Below, piece after piece: positions 16,167 through 23,504 of a DNA stretch of 43,982 nucleotides. The notes below the pieces were generated by a model. It had not been told where the DNA came from. It worked only from the letters and a program-made list of their open reading frames with translations, and ran no database searches. A program made the translations under genes and the position numbers. Positions within the stretch are counted from its first letter, which is position 1, and every line of letters begins with the position of its first letter. The stretch is taken from NCBI GenBank assembly GCA_947505205.1, contig CANNKD010000006.1, positions 1 through 43,982 on the forward strand, in the 5' to 3' direction. This stretch comes from Bacteroidota bacterium. GTDB taxonomy: Bacteria; Bacteroidota; Bacteroidia; Bacteroidales; F082.

Positions 16167-18668
16167 ATGAAAAATCTACTCACAATTTTAATCACACTTT
16201 TTGCACTTACGGCTTCAGCCCAAATGCAAATAACAGTGTCGGGGCACATAACACAAGTGCAGACTGGCTATCCAGTTCCCAACCACGAAGTTTACATCAC
16301 TTTGATGAGCAACAACGATCCATCGGGTGGAACTTCCTCGGTAATACTCACCGATTCATCAGGATTTTATGCATTTTCAGGATCGATGACAGGCGAATCC
16401 GGAACATTGCAGGTAAGCACCTCAGCTTGCGATGGAACCACGCAAGGCGAAGTTGTACCCATCGGTCCGAACAGCCCGAATGAGTTTATTTTTGACTTCG
16501 TCATTGCCTGCGATGGTGGTGGCGGATCAGGATGCCAGGCAAATTACACTTATTATCCTATTGATAATCAAACTATTCAGTTTATAAACGAATCTTTTGG
16601 CGATAACCTTCAATACGCATGGAGTTTTGGCGACGACACTTATTCTTATGAAGAAAATCCATTAAAAAACTTCTCCTATTCGGGCGTGTTCGAAGTTACG
16701 CTGAATATCAGCTCAACCGATTCGAGCTGTAATTCAAGTTTTACTAACTTCATTTATATTGGAGACACAATTATTTTCAATTGTCAGGCATCATTTATGT
16801 ATGCTCAAACCCCCAATAGCAATGAAGTACAATTTTTTGATACTTCCATTGGCGATCCAACTACCTGGATCTGGGATTTTGGCGATAACACTGTCTCGTA
16901 CGAGCAAAACCCAATTCATACCTACAATCTGACTGGTGATGTAAACGTATTTACTGTAACATTAACAATCCAGAATGCCGATACATCCTGTAACTCAACC
17001 TATTCTTTGTGTATTTATCTCGGTGGAACTGGCAATTGCCTTAGTCAGTTTCAGGCTATGCCAAATCCAACCGGTAACACCGTTAATTTTCTCGACATGT
17101 CAATGGGCAATCCCGATTCCTGGTTTTGGGACTTTGGTGATGGAAATTCGTCAACCCAACAAAATCCGACTTATACCTATTCTCAACCGGGAATTTATAA
17201 TGCATGCTTAAGTATCTATAAAGCTGATAGTAGCTGTTTTGATATGAGCTGCCAGACTGTTCTTGTTGGACAATCGAGTGATTGCTTGGCCCAATTTACC
17301 TACTATCCTGATTCATTAAACTATGAATTTGGATTGCAATTTATTGATCTTTCTTATGGTCAGCTTACGGATTGGAGTTGGAGTTTTGGTGACGGAACCG
17401 CTTCCACAGAACAGAATCCAATGCATATTTTTGCTGCAGAAGGTATTTATGAAGTGTGTTTAACTGTAAGTGGTTCGCCAAATCCTAATGGAACAGTCTG
17501 CCAAAGCAGTTGGTGCGAACAAGTGCATGTTGGGACAATTGTTCCTCCGGATTGCTACAATTATTTCACCTATTTCACTGCCGGAAACAGTGTTCAATTC
17601 GAAGGATTTCACTCCACAGATATTCCTGCATCATATATTTGGGACTTTGGTGATGGAATTACGGCAGTTGGAAATCCGATTACCCATAATTATCCTAACA
17701 CAGGTATTTACTATGTTACGCTAACAAGTTGGGACGATAACAATTGTTCAGCCATTTCGGCACAAACAGTGGTTGTTGGCGACAGTATGGATTTCAATCA
17801 GGTATATGGTCAGGCATTTGAAGGAAACTGGCCATTAGCCAATGGTTTTGCCATGATTTTCTCCATGGAATCAGATACAAATTACTATCCATTTTTCTCA
17901 CTTTCCACCATTGATTCGATGGGAATTTTCACTTTCCCAATGGTACCAAACGGTGAATTTGCATTATTGGCTGTTCCAACCACCGAAAGTGGCTATCTTC
18001 CAACCTATTACGGAAATACAATTTTCTGGGAAGATGCAACACCAGTTATTCCAGGAGTAACGCAAAATCCTTGCAATATTAATCTGGTAAGTGCACAAAA
18101 CACCATGAACCCTGGCAATGGTTATATTACCGGCTATATCAGTCAGGTAAATATGCGAAATGGATTCATAGATAAAATTAATGTGTTGTTAATGAATGAA
18201 AATCACCAAACATTATCATTCACCGAAGTTGCTATTGATGGTAGCTTTATGTTCACAAACTTAGCCTATGGAACCTATTTCATTTACCCGGAACTAACCG
18301 GTGTAAACAGTGATTACATAAGGGTTGATGTAACTGAAAGTCAAAATAGTGGCACTATCAATTTATCATTTGCCGATAACAATTTCCTCGGTTCAGTTGA
18401 AAACCAAACAGATATTTCTGTTGGAGATATCTTTCCAAATCCAGTAAACGATATCGCACGAATCATCATAAATTCTGATAAAATTAGCCGGATGAATGTG
18501 ATGATTTATGACCTTTCGGGAAGAATGATTTCAGAAAAAGCTGAGCAAATTTCAACCGGAATTAATACAATCGAAATTACTGTCAATAATCTTGAATCCG
18601 GCATTTATTTCATGAAAGCCGTTAGCAATAACGGAACAACTTTCACCAGAAAGATTGTAAAGGAATAA
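16167..18668 (+). CDS. Secreted multi-PKD-domain protein with type IX secretion C-terminal domain
   Basis: The 833-residue protein opens with a signal peptide (LLTILITLFALTASAQ) and a carboxypeptidase-regulatory-like beta domain (~20-115). Five PKD domains follow, each marked by a W-x-F/W-FGD motif: YAWSFGDD, WIWDFGDN, WFWDFGDG, WSWSFGDG and YIWDFGDG. A further beta-sandwich region comes next (FTNLAYGTYFIYPE), and the last ~80 residues are a type A T9SS sorting domain (GDIFPNPVNDIARIII, IYDLSGRMIS, NLESGIYFMKAV, TFTRKIVKE). It should be exported through the T9SS and attached to or released from the cell surface. Cysteine pairs in the PKD repeats suggest disulfides. It lies 43 bp after the putative anti-sigma gene and ends in a strong terminator, so it is probably part of that operon. 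No enzymatic domain is visible; adhesion or matrix roles are guesses. Confidence 0.88.
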   Translation: MKNLLTILITLFALTASAQMQITVSGHITQVQTGYPVPNHEVYITLMSNNDPSGGTSSVILTDSSGFYAFSGSMTGESGTLQVSTSACDGTTQGEVVPIGPNSPNEFIFDFVIACDGGGGSGCQANYTYYPIDNQTIQFINESFGDNLQYAWSFGDDTYSYEENPLKNFSYSGVFEVTLNISSTDSSCNSSFTNFIYIGDTIIFNCQASFMYAQTPNSNEVQFFDTSIGDPTTWIWDFGDNTVSYEQNPIHTYNLTGDVNVFTVTLTIQNADTSCNSTYSLCIYLGGTGNCLSQFQAMPNPTGNTVNFLDMSMGNPDSWFWDFGDGNSSTQQNPTYTYSQPGIYNACLSIYKADSSCFDMSCQTVLVGQSSDCLAQFTYYPDSLNYEFGLQFIDLSYGQLTDWSWSFGDGTASTEQNPMHIFAAEGIYEVCLTVSGSPNPNGTVCQSSWCEQVHVGTIVPPDCYNYFTYFTAGNSVQFEGFHSTDIPASYIWDFGDGITAVGNPITHNYPNTGIYYVTLTSWDDNNCSAISAQTVVVGDSMDFNQVYGQAFEGNWPLANGFAMIFSMESDTNYYPFFSLSTIDSMGIFTFPMVPNGEFALLAVPTTESGYLPTYYGNTIFWEDATPVIPGVTQNPCNINLVSAQNTMNPGNGYITGYISQVNMRNGFIDKINVLLMNENHQTLSFTEVAIDGSFMFTNLAYGTYFIYPELTGVNSDYIRVDVTESQNSGTINLSFADNNFLGSVENQTDISVGDIFPNPVNDIARIIINSDKISRMNVMIYDLSGRMISEKAEQISTGINTIEITVNNLESGIYFMKAVSNNGTTFTRKIVKE

Positions 18669-18686
18669 GCTGAATTTCAAATATTT

Positions 18687-18719
18687 AAAAGCCCTGTGTA
18701 GATAATATGCAGGGCTTTT
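18687..18719 (+). terminator. Rho-independent terminator after the PKD protein gene
   Basis: Perfect 10-bp stem AAAAGCCCTG / CAGGGCTTTT with a 13-nt loop, continuing into a T-run. It closes the sigma/anti-sigma/PKD unit. An ATG at 18707 lies inside this stem, which argues against it as the start of the next gene. Confidence 0.85.
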
Positions 18720-18763
18720 TTGTTTTATTGATACTTTTGATTGAGAAAATCATCAAAATATAT

Positions 18764-19243
18764 ATGCAAACCTGGCTGAATAACCGTGACATAGTTATCG
18801 AAGAAAACAAAAAGTTCCTTTTTCAACTCACCAAACAAAAGCTTAAAGAAGTTGCTTCAAAAGCCAATGAAGTTCATGACGAGGTTTTTGAAAGGATTGA
18901 TTGTTTGGATTGTGCCAATTGCTGTAAAAGCATACCTCCTATTGTAAATCAAACAGATAGCCGAAGAATTGCCAGATATCTAAAGCTTAGCGAATCACTG
19001 TTTTTTCAAAAATATCTTTGTAAAGATGAGGATGGTGATACGGTTATCAACCAATCACCATGTCCGTTTTTAGAAAGCGACAACAAATGTCAGATTTACG
19101 AAGTTCGTCCAAAGGCCTGCCGCGAATATCCGCACACAAATAATCATGAATTTGTGAAAAATATTCGTTTGCACACGCAAAACACGCAATATTGTCCGGC
19201 GGTTTTCCATATCGTTGAAAAACTGAAAGAAATTTATAAATAA
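18764..19243 (+). CDS. YkgJ-family cysteine-cluster protein
   Basis: The product from this start is 159 residues and contains the metal-binding cysteine set of the YkgJ / CxxCxxCC family: CLDCANCCKSIPPIV, then CPFLESDNKCQIYEVRPKAC and a final QYCPAVF. Such proteins are predicted to bind iron or zinc; their function is not established. I chose the ATG at 18764 rather than the upstream in-frame ATG at 18707, because the latter is inside the terminator stem of the preceding gene and would add a hydrophobic stretch foreign to the family. hutD follows 17 bp after the stop, so the two may be co-transcribed. It is unrelated in layout to the membrane-anchored cysteine-cluster protein at 34283-34771. 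Confidence 0.85.
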   Translation: MQTWLNNRDIVIEENKKFLFQLTKQKLKEVASKANEVHDEVFERIDCLDCANCCKSIPPIVNQTDSRRIARYLKLSESLFFQKYLCKDEDGDTVINQSPCPFLESDNKCQIYEVRPKACREYPHTNNHEFVKNIRLHTQNTQYCPAVFHIVEKLKEIYK

Positions 19244-19260
19244 TTCATCATCTGCACTTT

Positions 19261-19824
19261 ATGACTTTCGAAATTCTGAAACCTGAAACTTACAAGAAAG
19301 CGCAATGGAGGGGTGGAACCACCACCGAATTGTATATATTTCCGGAAGGATCAAGTCTGCAAAATCTTGATTTTCAATTCAGAATCAGCACTGCAACAGT
19401 GGAAGTGGAAGAATCTACATTCACTGTTTTTCAGGGCGTCAGCCGTATTATTCTTCCGCTGAAGGGCACTATGACTTTGGTACACGACAACGGCCAGCCC
19501 AAACGGTTAAAACCTTTTGAACAAGACGTTTTTTCTGGTGAAAGCCTCACAAAATGTTATGGAAAAGTAACCGATTTCAACTTAATGAAGCGAGGAAGTG
19601 AGCAAGGCACCATCGAAATCATTCAGTTAACGGTCGGTGAGGAAATAAAATTGAAATTATTAAATTCAGTGATTTATTGTTTTTCTGGACAATTATTGTT
19701 TGATAATCAGTTATTTAGCAGTCATGAAACCCTATTAAATAATACAACTGAAGAAAACACTTTCGCGATGAAAGCAATTACTCAATCGGTATTGATTAAG
19801 GTTGACATTAATTCTGGAACGTAA
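19261..19824 (+). CDS. hutD: HutD/Ves family cupin-like protein
   Basis: The 187-residue protein shows the HutD pattern: KKAQWRGGTTTELYIFP near the N-terminus, FRISTATVEVEESTFTVFQG, then RIILPLKGTMTLVHDNG, and a VTDFNLMKRG segment. HutD/Ves proteins are double-stranded beta-helix proteins linked genetically to histidine utilisation in some Proteobacteria, where a role in limiting urocanate or formiminoglutamate accumulation has been suggested. Its presence fits the hutU gene on the opposite strand ~16 kb away, although the two are not in one operon. It is convergent with the adenylate kinase gene across a 20-bp gap that holds no obvious terminator. Confidence 0.8.
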   Translation: MTFEILKPETYKKAQWRGGTTTELYIFPEGSSLQNLDFQFRISTATVEVEESTFTVFQGVSRIILPLKGTMTLVHDNGQPKRLKPFEQDVFSGESLTKCYGKVTDFNLMKRGSEQGTIEIIQLTVGEEIKLKLLNSVIYCFSGQLLFDNQLFSSHETLLNNTTEENTFAMKAITQSVLIKVDINSGT

Positions 19825-19844
19825 AATAATCCTTCAGGTTTGCT

Positions 19845-21017
19845 TTATCCTCTCGCCTGCTTGATGGCGCTTTTCATGGCCACTTCGAGGCGACTATTCA
19901 CAACATCTTCATTTCCTGCTCCGTCAACTTCAAAGAAAACACTGTGTTTCTTATAGTTATCAATTACCGGACGTGTCTTTTTTTCGTATTCCTCCAGGCG
20001 ATTCAAAATCATTTCGGTGCTCGTATCGTATAAGCGCATTTTTTCAGTTTTCGAACGGTCATTTAGCCGTCGGATGGCTTCAACGGTAGTAAGTTTAAGG
20101 TTAATCATACAACTGACCCTTGAGTTCAGACGACGAAGCAAGCCGTCCAGAATATAAGCTTGTACGATCGTACGCGGAAATCCCTTGAAAACGAAACCTG
20201 CGGCATCAGGATTATCCTCAATTTTATGTTCAATCACACGAATAGCAAGCTCATCGGGCACAATTTCTCCACGATCCATATAGGGTTTCGCCATGCGCCC
20301 AATCTCGGTATCAGCAGATATTTCTTTGCGCAATAGTTTACCGGTCGAAATATACACCAGATTATAGTTGCTTGCCAGAATTTCACCTTGAGTACCCTTT
20401 CCCGAGCCCGGTTTACCCAAAAGCACTACATTGAAATAATCCTGTTTGTAGGTATTTTCGATGGTTTCGCATAGGTTTCCGAAAATATCATCTACGGTTC
20501 CTACGCCTTTTATTGGAAAATATTTTCCTTTTTCCTGATAAAAATTAATTACAGGTTTGGTCTTTTCTTCATATTCCTGCATCCTGTACTTGATCACTTC
20601 AAGTGTATCGTCGGATCGACCACTAACTATAGCCCGCTCGAGTAAACGGTTAACTAATTCATCATGTGGCACTTCCAAACTCAACATACAGGTAAGTTTG
20701 GTATTCATTTTCAACAAAAGTCCTTCGAGAATATAAGCCTGCACCACGGTGCGCGGAAATCCGTCGAACAAAATACCCCGTGAAGTAAGATTCATCGTTA
20801 CTTTCTTTTCGATAATCTGAACAATGATTTCATCCGGAACCAAACCACCTTTTTCAATAATCGATTTTGCCTCGGCACCAAGTTCCGTTTGATTGGAAAT
20901 TTCCTCACGGAGCATATCACCTGTTGAAATATAGGTGAGGTTGTATTTTTCGAGCAATAACTTCGACTGGGTTCCTTTACCTGCACCGGGAGGTCCAAAA
21001 AGAGCAATGTTTAACAT
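19845..21017 (-). CDS. adk: Tandem-duplicated adenylate kinase, second domain degenerate
   Basis: The 390-residue protein consists of two adenylate kinase domains, roughly 1-190 and 193-390, twice the normal length of a short-LID bacterial Adk. Domain 1 is intact: P-loop GPPGAGKGTQ (8-17), STGDMLR (31-37), DGFPRT (85-90) and LID GRSDDT (133-138). Domain 2 keeps the P-loop GKPGSGKGTQ (201-210) and FPRT, but the conserved acidic residues are replaced: STGKLLR (Lys227) and KGFPRT (Lys278). Its LID reads RLYDTS in place of GRSDDT. Domain 1 should interconvert ATP, ADP and AMP; domain 2 may be inactive or altered. The gene lies 15 bp downstream of hpt and is probably co-transcribed. Fused hpt/adk genes are known in some Bacteroidota, but a double Adk is less usual to me. 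Confidence 0.9.
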   Translation of the reverse strand: MLNIALFGPPGAGKGTQSKLLLEKYNLTYISTGDMLREEISNQTELGAEAKSIIEKGGLVPDEIIVQIIEKKVTMNLTSRGILFDGFPRTVVQAYILEGLLLKMNTKLTCMLSLEVPHDELVNRLLERAIVSGRSDDTLEVIKYRMQEYEEKTKPVINFYQEKGKYFPIKGVGTVDDIFGNLCETIENTYKQDYFNVVLLGKPGSGKGTQGEILASNYNLVYISTGKLLRKEISADTEIGRMAKPYMDRGEIVPDELAIRVIEHKIEDNPDAAGFVFKGFPRTIVQAYILDGLLRRLNSRVSCMINLKLTTVEAIRRLNDRSKTEKMRLYDTSTEMILNRLEEYEKKTRPVIDNYKKHSVFFEVDGAGNEDVVNSRLEVAMKSAIKQARG

Positions 21018-21032
21018 AATGAAATGTTTGTT

Positions 21033-21590
21033 TTATTGTACAATTTTATAAATATCAGGAAAATTTCGGGCATGTTCGTTGTAATCGAGACCATAGCCAA
21101 TGATGAAATCATTAGGAATTTCAATTCCCACATAATCAATGGTATAATCGAATTGAAAAGCTTTGGGTTTGAATAACATCGTGGCTATTTTGACCTCATT
21201 TGCTTCCAGTTTCAACATTTTTTCCACTGTAAATTTCATCGTTAATCCGGTATCAATGATATCCTCAACCATAACGATATTTCGACCATGAATGGAATGA
21301 TCAAGCCCAATTAATTCGCGGACAACGTTTGTCGAGGAAGTGCCGGAATAAGACGAAAGCTTTACGAACGATATCTCACATTCTATTTCAATATTTTTAA
21401 ACAACTCGGCAGCAAACATAAATGCTCCATTCAACACAACCAAAAACAACGGATTTTTACCGGCATAATCTCGGTTAATATCGTCTGCCACTTTACGGAT
21501 TGCTCTTTCAATTTGATCCTGAGGAATATATAATTCAAACTCCTTATCATGTACTTTTACTCGGCTCATACTTCTTTCTAATTTAATCAT
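21033..21590 (-). CDS. hpt: Hypoxanthine phosphoribosyltransferase
   Basis: The 185-residue protein contains the phosphoribosyltransferase signature VMVEDIIDTGLTMKFTVEKM (PRPP-binding loop), the FLVVLNGAFMFAAELFKNI segment, the SSYSGTSS loop and the C-terminal DFIIGYGLDYNEHARNFPDI region typical of Hpt. It salvages hypoxanthine and guanine with PRPP to IMP and GMP. A well-formed Bacteroidota promoter sits just upstream (21610-21639), giving a leader of roughly a dozen bases to Met1. Met8 (MSRVKV) is an alternative start. It heads an hpt-adk unit, linking purine salvage to adenylate balance. Confidence 0.94.
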   Translation of the reverse strand: MIKLERSMSRVKVHDKEFELYIPQDQIERAIRKVADDINRDYAGKNPLFLVVLNGAFMFAAELFKNIEIECEISFVKLSSYSGTSSTNVVRELIGLDHSIHGRNIVMVEDIIDTGLTMKFTVEKMLKLEANEVKIATMLFKPKAFQFDYTIDYVGIEIPNDFIIGYGLDYNEHARNFPDIYKIVQ

Positions 21591-21609
21591 TCAACACGAA
21601 ATGAACTCA

Positions 21610-21639
21610 CAAATATACTGAATGAATAAATAAGTCAAA
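21610..21639 (-). promoter_or_regulatory. Promoter of the hpt-adk operon
   Basis: On the minus strand TTTG (21636-21639) is followed after 18 nt by TATATTTG (21610-21617). Both elements match the Bacteroidota -33 (TTTG) and -7 (TAnnTTTG) consensus, 20 bp before the hpt ATG. Confidence 0.65.
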
Positions 21640-21648
21640 ACATTATCT

Positions 21649-21656
21649 TAATTTTG
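21649..21656 (+). promoter_or_regulatory. Candidate -7 element for purE
   Basis: TAATTTTG on the plus strand matches TAnnTTTG, 78 bp upstream of the purE ATG. No -33 TTTG is seen at the expected spacing. It is divergent from the hpt promoter. Confidence 0.3.
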
Positions 21657-21734
21657 TCCGATATTTATGGGAAGATAGAGTTGGGCGAGCTGTTTTTTCC
21701 TTCTTCAAATTACTGAATTAACACAAAATAATAT

Positions 21735-22241
21735 ATGCAACCACTTGTAAGCATAATCATGGGAAGCACCTCCGATTTGGGAGTGATGGAAAAAGCTGCT
21801 TCATTTTTTAACGAAATGGAAATTCCATTTGAAATGCATGCTTTCAGTGCGCATCGCACACCCGAATTGGTGGAACAACATGCGACAAATGCAAAAGACA
21901 GAGGCATTAAAGTGATTATTGCCGGTGCCGGCATGGCAGCGCATTTACCCGGTGTAATTGCCTCATTAACACCACTTCCGGTGATTGGTGTGCCGATAAA
22001 ATCTGGTTTTGAAGGCCTTGATGCTTTATTGGCTATTGTACAAATGCCTCCGGGTGTTCCGGTTGCAACTGTAGCGGTAAACGGCGCTCTAAATGCTGGA
22101 ATTCTGGCCGCGCAAATCATTGCAACCGGTGACGAAGCAGTGATGAAAAAAGTAGTTGCTTACAAAGAGAATTTGAAGATCAAAATCACAAAAGCAAGTG
22201 AAGAATTGAAAGAACTGCACTTTAAGTTTAAGACGAATTAG
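21735..22241 (+). CDS. purE: N5-carboxyaminoimidazole ribonucleotide mutase, class I
   Basis: The 168-residue protein has the class I PurE core: IIMGSTSDLGVMEKAA (phosphate-binding loop), FSAHRTPELV with the conserved His, AGAGMAAHLPGVIA, PVIGVPIKSGFEG and IVQMPPGVPVATVAVNGALN. It converts N5-CAIR to CAIR in de novo purine synthesis and usually works with PurK, which is not in this window. The gene stands alone, divergent from hpt. Confidence 0.95.
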   Translation: MQPLVSIIMGSTSDLGVMEKAASFFNEMEIPFEMHAFSAHRTPELVEQHATNAKDRGIKVIIAGAGMAAHLPGVIASLTPLPVIGVPIKSGFEGLDALLAIVQMPPGVPVATVAVNGALNAGILAAQIIATGDEAVMKKVVAYKENLKIKITKASEELKELHFKFKTN

Positions 22242-22320
22242 GGAGTCTATAGTGAACTAAAGTGCGGAATTATGAAAAAAATAATTCATTTATCAACTTT
22301 AGTTCACTTTAGTTCACTCC
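22241..22320. repeat. AGTGAACTAAAG-type imperfect inverted repeat between convergent genes
   Basis: Between the convergent stops of purE and the O-methyltransferase gene, AGTGAACTAA on the left pairs with two direct copies of ACTTTAGTTCACT-like sequence on the right, with GGAGT/ACTCC at the outer ends. It could fold into a long imperfect hairpin and serve as a two-way terminator. It resembles simple AGTGAACTAA repeats found between Bacteroidota genes. Confidence 0.45.
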
Positions 22321-22335
22321 GAACTTTCATTCCCT

Positions 22336-22968
22336 TCAAAGTTTTCGTATCAACATCAATCCATCACGCATGGGTAGTAAAACCTGTTCAACGCGAGGAT
22401 CATCAGCAACCATTTTGTTGAAATTGATAATTGCTGTTGTTTCACTATCTTTATTAGCCGGTTGAAGCACTTTTCCACTCCAAAGCACATTGTCAGCAAG
22501 TATAAACCCACCCTTATTTAACTTTTCTATAACCTGTTCATAATAAATTGAATAGCCTTCTTTATCAGCATCAATAAACACCAAATCGAAAGTTTCAATT
22601 AATGTTGGTATTATTGCTTTTGCATCACCGATAATGAGTTGAATTTTAGCTTCAAAACCAGCTTTTTGTATGAAATAACGAATCATATCTTCATATTCTT
22701 CATCATATTCAATGGTGATTATTTTGCCGTTGTCCGGAAGTCCTGCCGCCATTGACAAGGCTGAATAACCCAAAAAAGTTCCTATTTCTAACACTTTCGA
22801 AGGTTTCAGCATTAAGGTTATCATTTCGAGAAATTTACCCTGAATTTGACCCGACAACATACGCGGATATCTGGTCTTGAGATTCGCATAACGTGTCATT
22901 TCATGCTGCAAATCTGTTGCCGGACTCGTGTGTTTTTCTAAATAATCTTCTAATACAATTTCATTCAT
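22336..22968 (-). CDS. SAM-dependent O-methyltransferase (catechol/caffeoyl-CoA OMT family)
   Basis: The 210-residue protein matches the family-3 O-methyltransferases: SAM-binding motif VLEIGTFLGYSALSMAAGLP, acidic IITIEYDEEY, then LVFIDADKEGYSIYYEQ (the metal-binding Asp region) and ADNVLWSGKVL. Length is normal for the family. Its substrate cannot be inferred from sequence. The start codon overlaps the stop of the preceding small secreted-protein gene by four bases (22965-22968), and that gene overlaps the M16 peptidase gene, so all three form a tightly coupled operon. Confidence 0.9.
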   Translation of the reverse strand: MNEIVLEDYLEKHTSPATDLQHEMTRYANLKTRYPRMLSGQIQGKFLEMITLMLKPSKVLEIGTFLGYSALSMAAGLPDNGKIITIEYDEEYEDMIRYFIQKAGFEAKIQLIIGDAKAIIPTLIETFDLVFIDADKEGYSIYYEQVIEKLNKGGFILADNVLWSGKVLQPANKDSETTAIINFNKMVADDPRVEQVLLPMRDGLMLIRKL

Positions 22969-23504
22969 TCAATGCGCGATTCAAAATCAACAATTATCTT
23001 GTGAATGGTATCCGGAATAATATTAACCTGCTCAATATCAAATATTTGATCTTCATCATTCACTTCCAACAACATGGGACTTAATACGATATAACCTATT
23101 TCGTCGGTACCCACACTCTCGCAAAGCATATCGGCTTTAACGGTTTCACCCGGTTTCACTTTTGTAAAGAAAAGCGATTGCTCACGGTACAGAAAGCTTT
23201 TCCGCTTGTCTAATAAGGATGCCTGTAACCAGAAATTATCAACAAAATCTTTCGATTGATTAGTAAATGAAATGACAATCCGACTGCTTTGAAAATAACG
23301 ACTCAAATGCACCAATTCAATATCATAATGCTTTGAATATGTTATAGTTATAGGCTGAATTAATATGGGAATTGTATCCATTTTGGTCTTTATTTTTGGT
23401 ATTTTCAATTTACCAAATTCAGCAACTTCAGGTTGAATTTGTCCGGAAACATTCGTCACACAAACCAAACCAACCAAAAGAAATATCCACAGATGCTTAT
23501 TCAT
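22965..23504 (-). CDS. Small secreted protein of unknown function
   Basis: From the chosen ATG at 23504 the product is 179 residues, with a signal peptide (MNKHLWIFLLVGLVCVTNVS) and a beta-rich mature part containing IVISFTNQSKDFVDNFWLQA and VKPGETVKADMLCESV. I do not recognise a family; the strand pattern suggests an Ig-like or similar sandwich fold, which is only an impression. An upstream in-frame ATG at 23516 would add four residues, and the first possible start at 23564 would lengthen the overlap with the peptidase gene and place ~20 residues ahead of the signal peptide, so it is unlikely. It overlaps the upstream M16 gene by 8 bases and the downstream methyltransferase by 4. Confidence 0.65.
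   Translation of the reverse strand: MNKHLWIFLLVGLVCVTNVSGQIQPEVAEFGKLKIPKIKTKMDTIPILIQPITITYSKHYDIELVHLSRYFQSSRIVISFTNQSKDFVDNFWLQASLLDKRKSFLYREQSLFFTKVKPGETVKADMLCESVGTDEIGYIVLSPMLLEVNDEDQIFDIEQVNIIPDTIHKIIVDFESRIE

Noticed and set aside
18707-18763. N-terminal extension of the YkgJ-like protein from an earlier ATG
   Set aside because: The ATG lies inside the stem of the preceding gene's terminator, and the extra hydrophobic residues do not fit the family.
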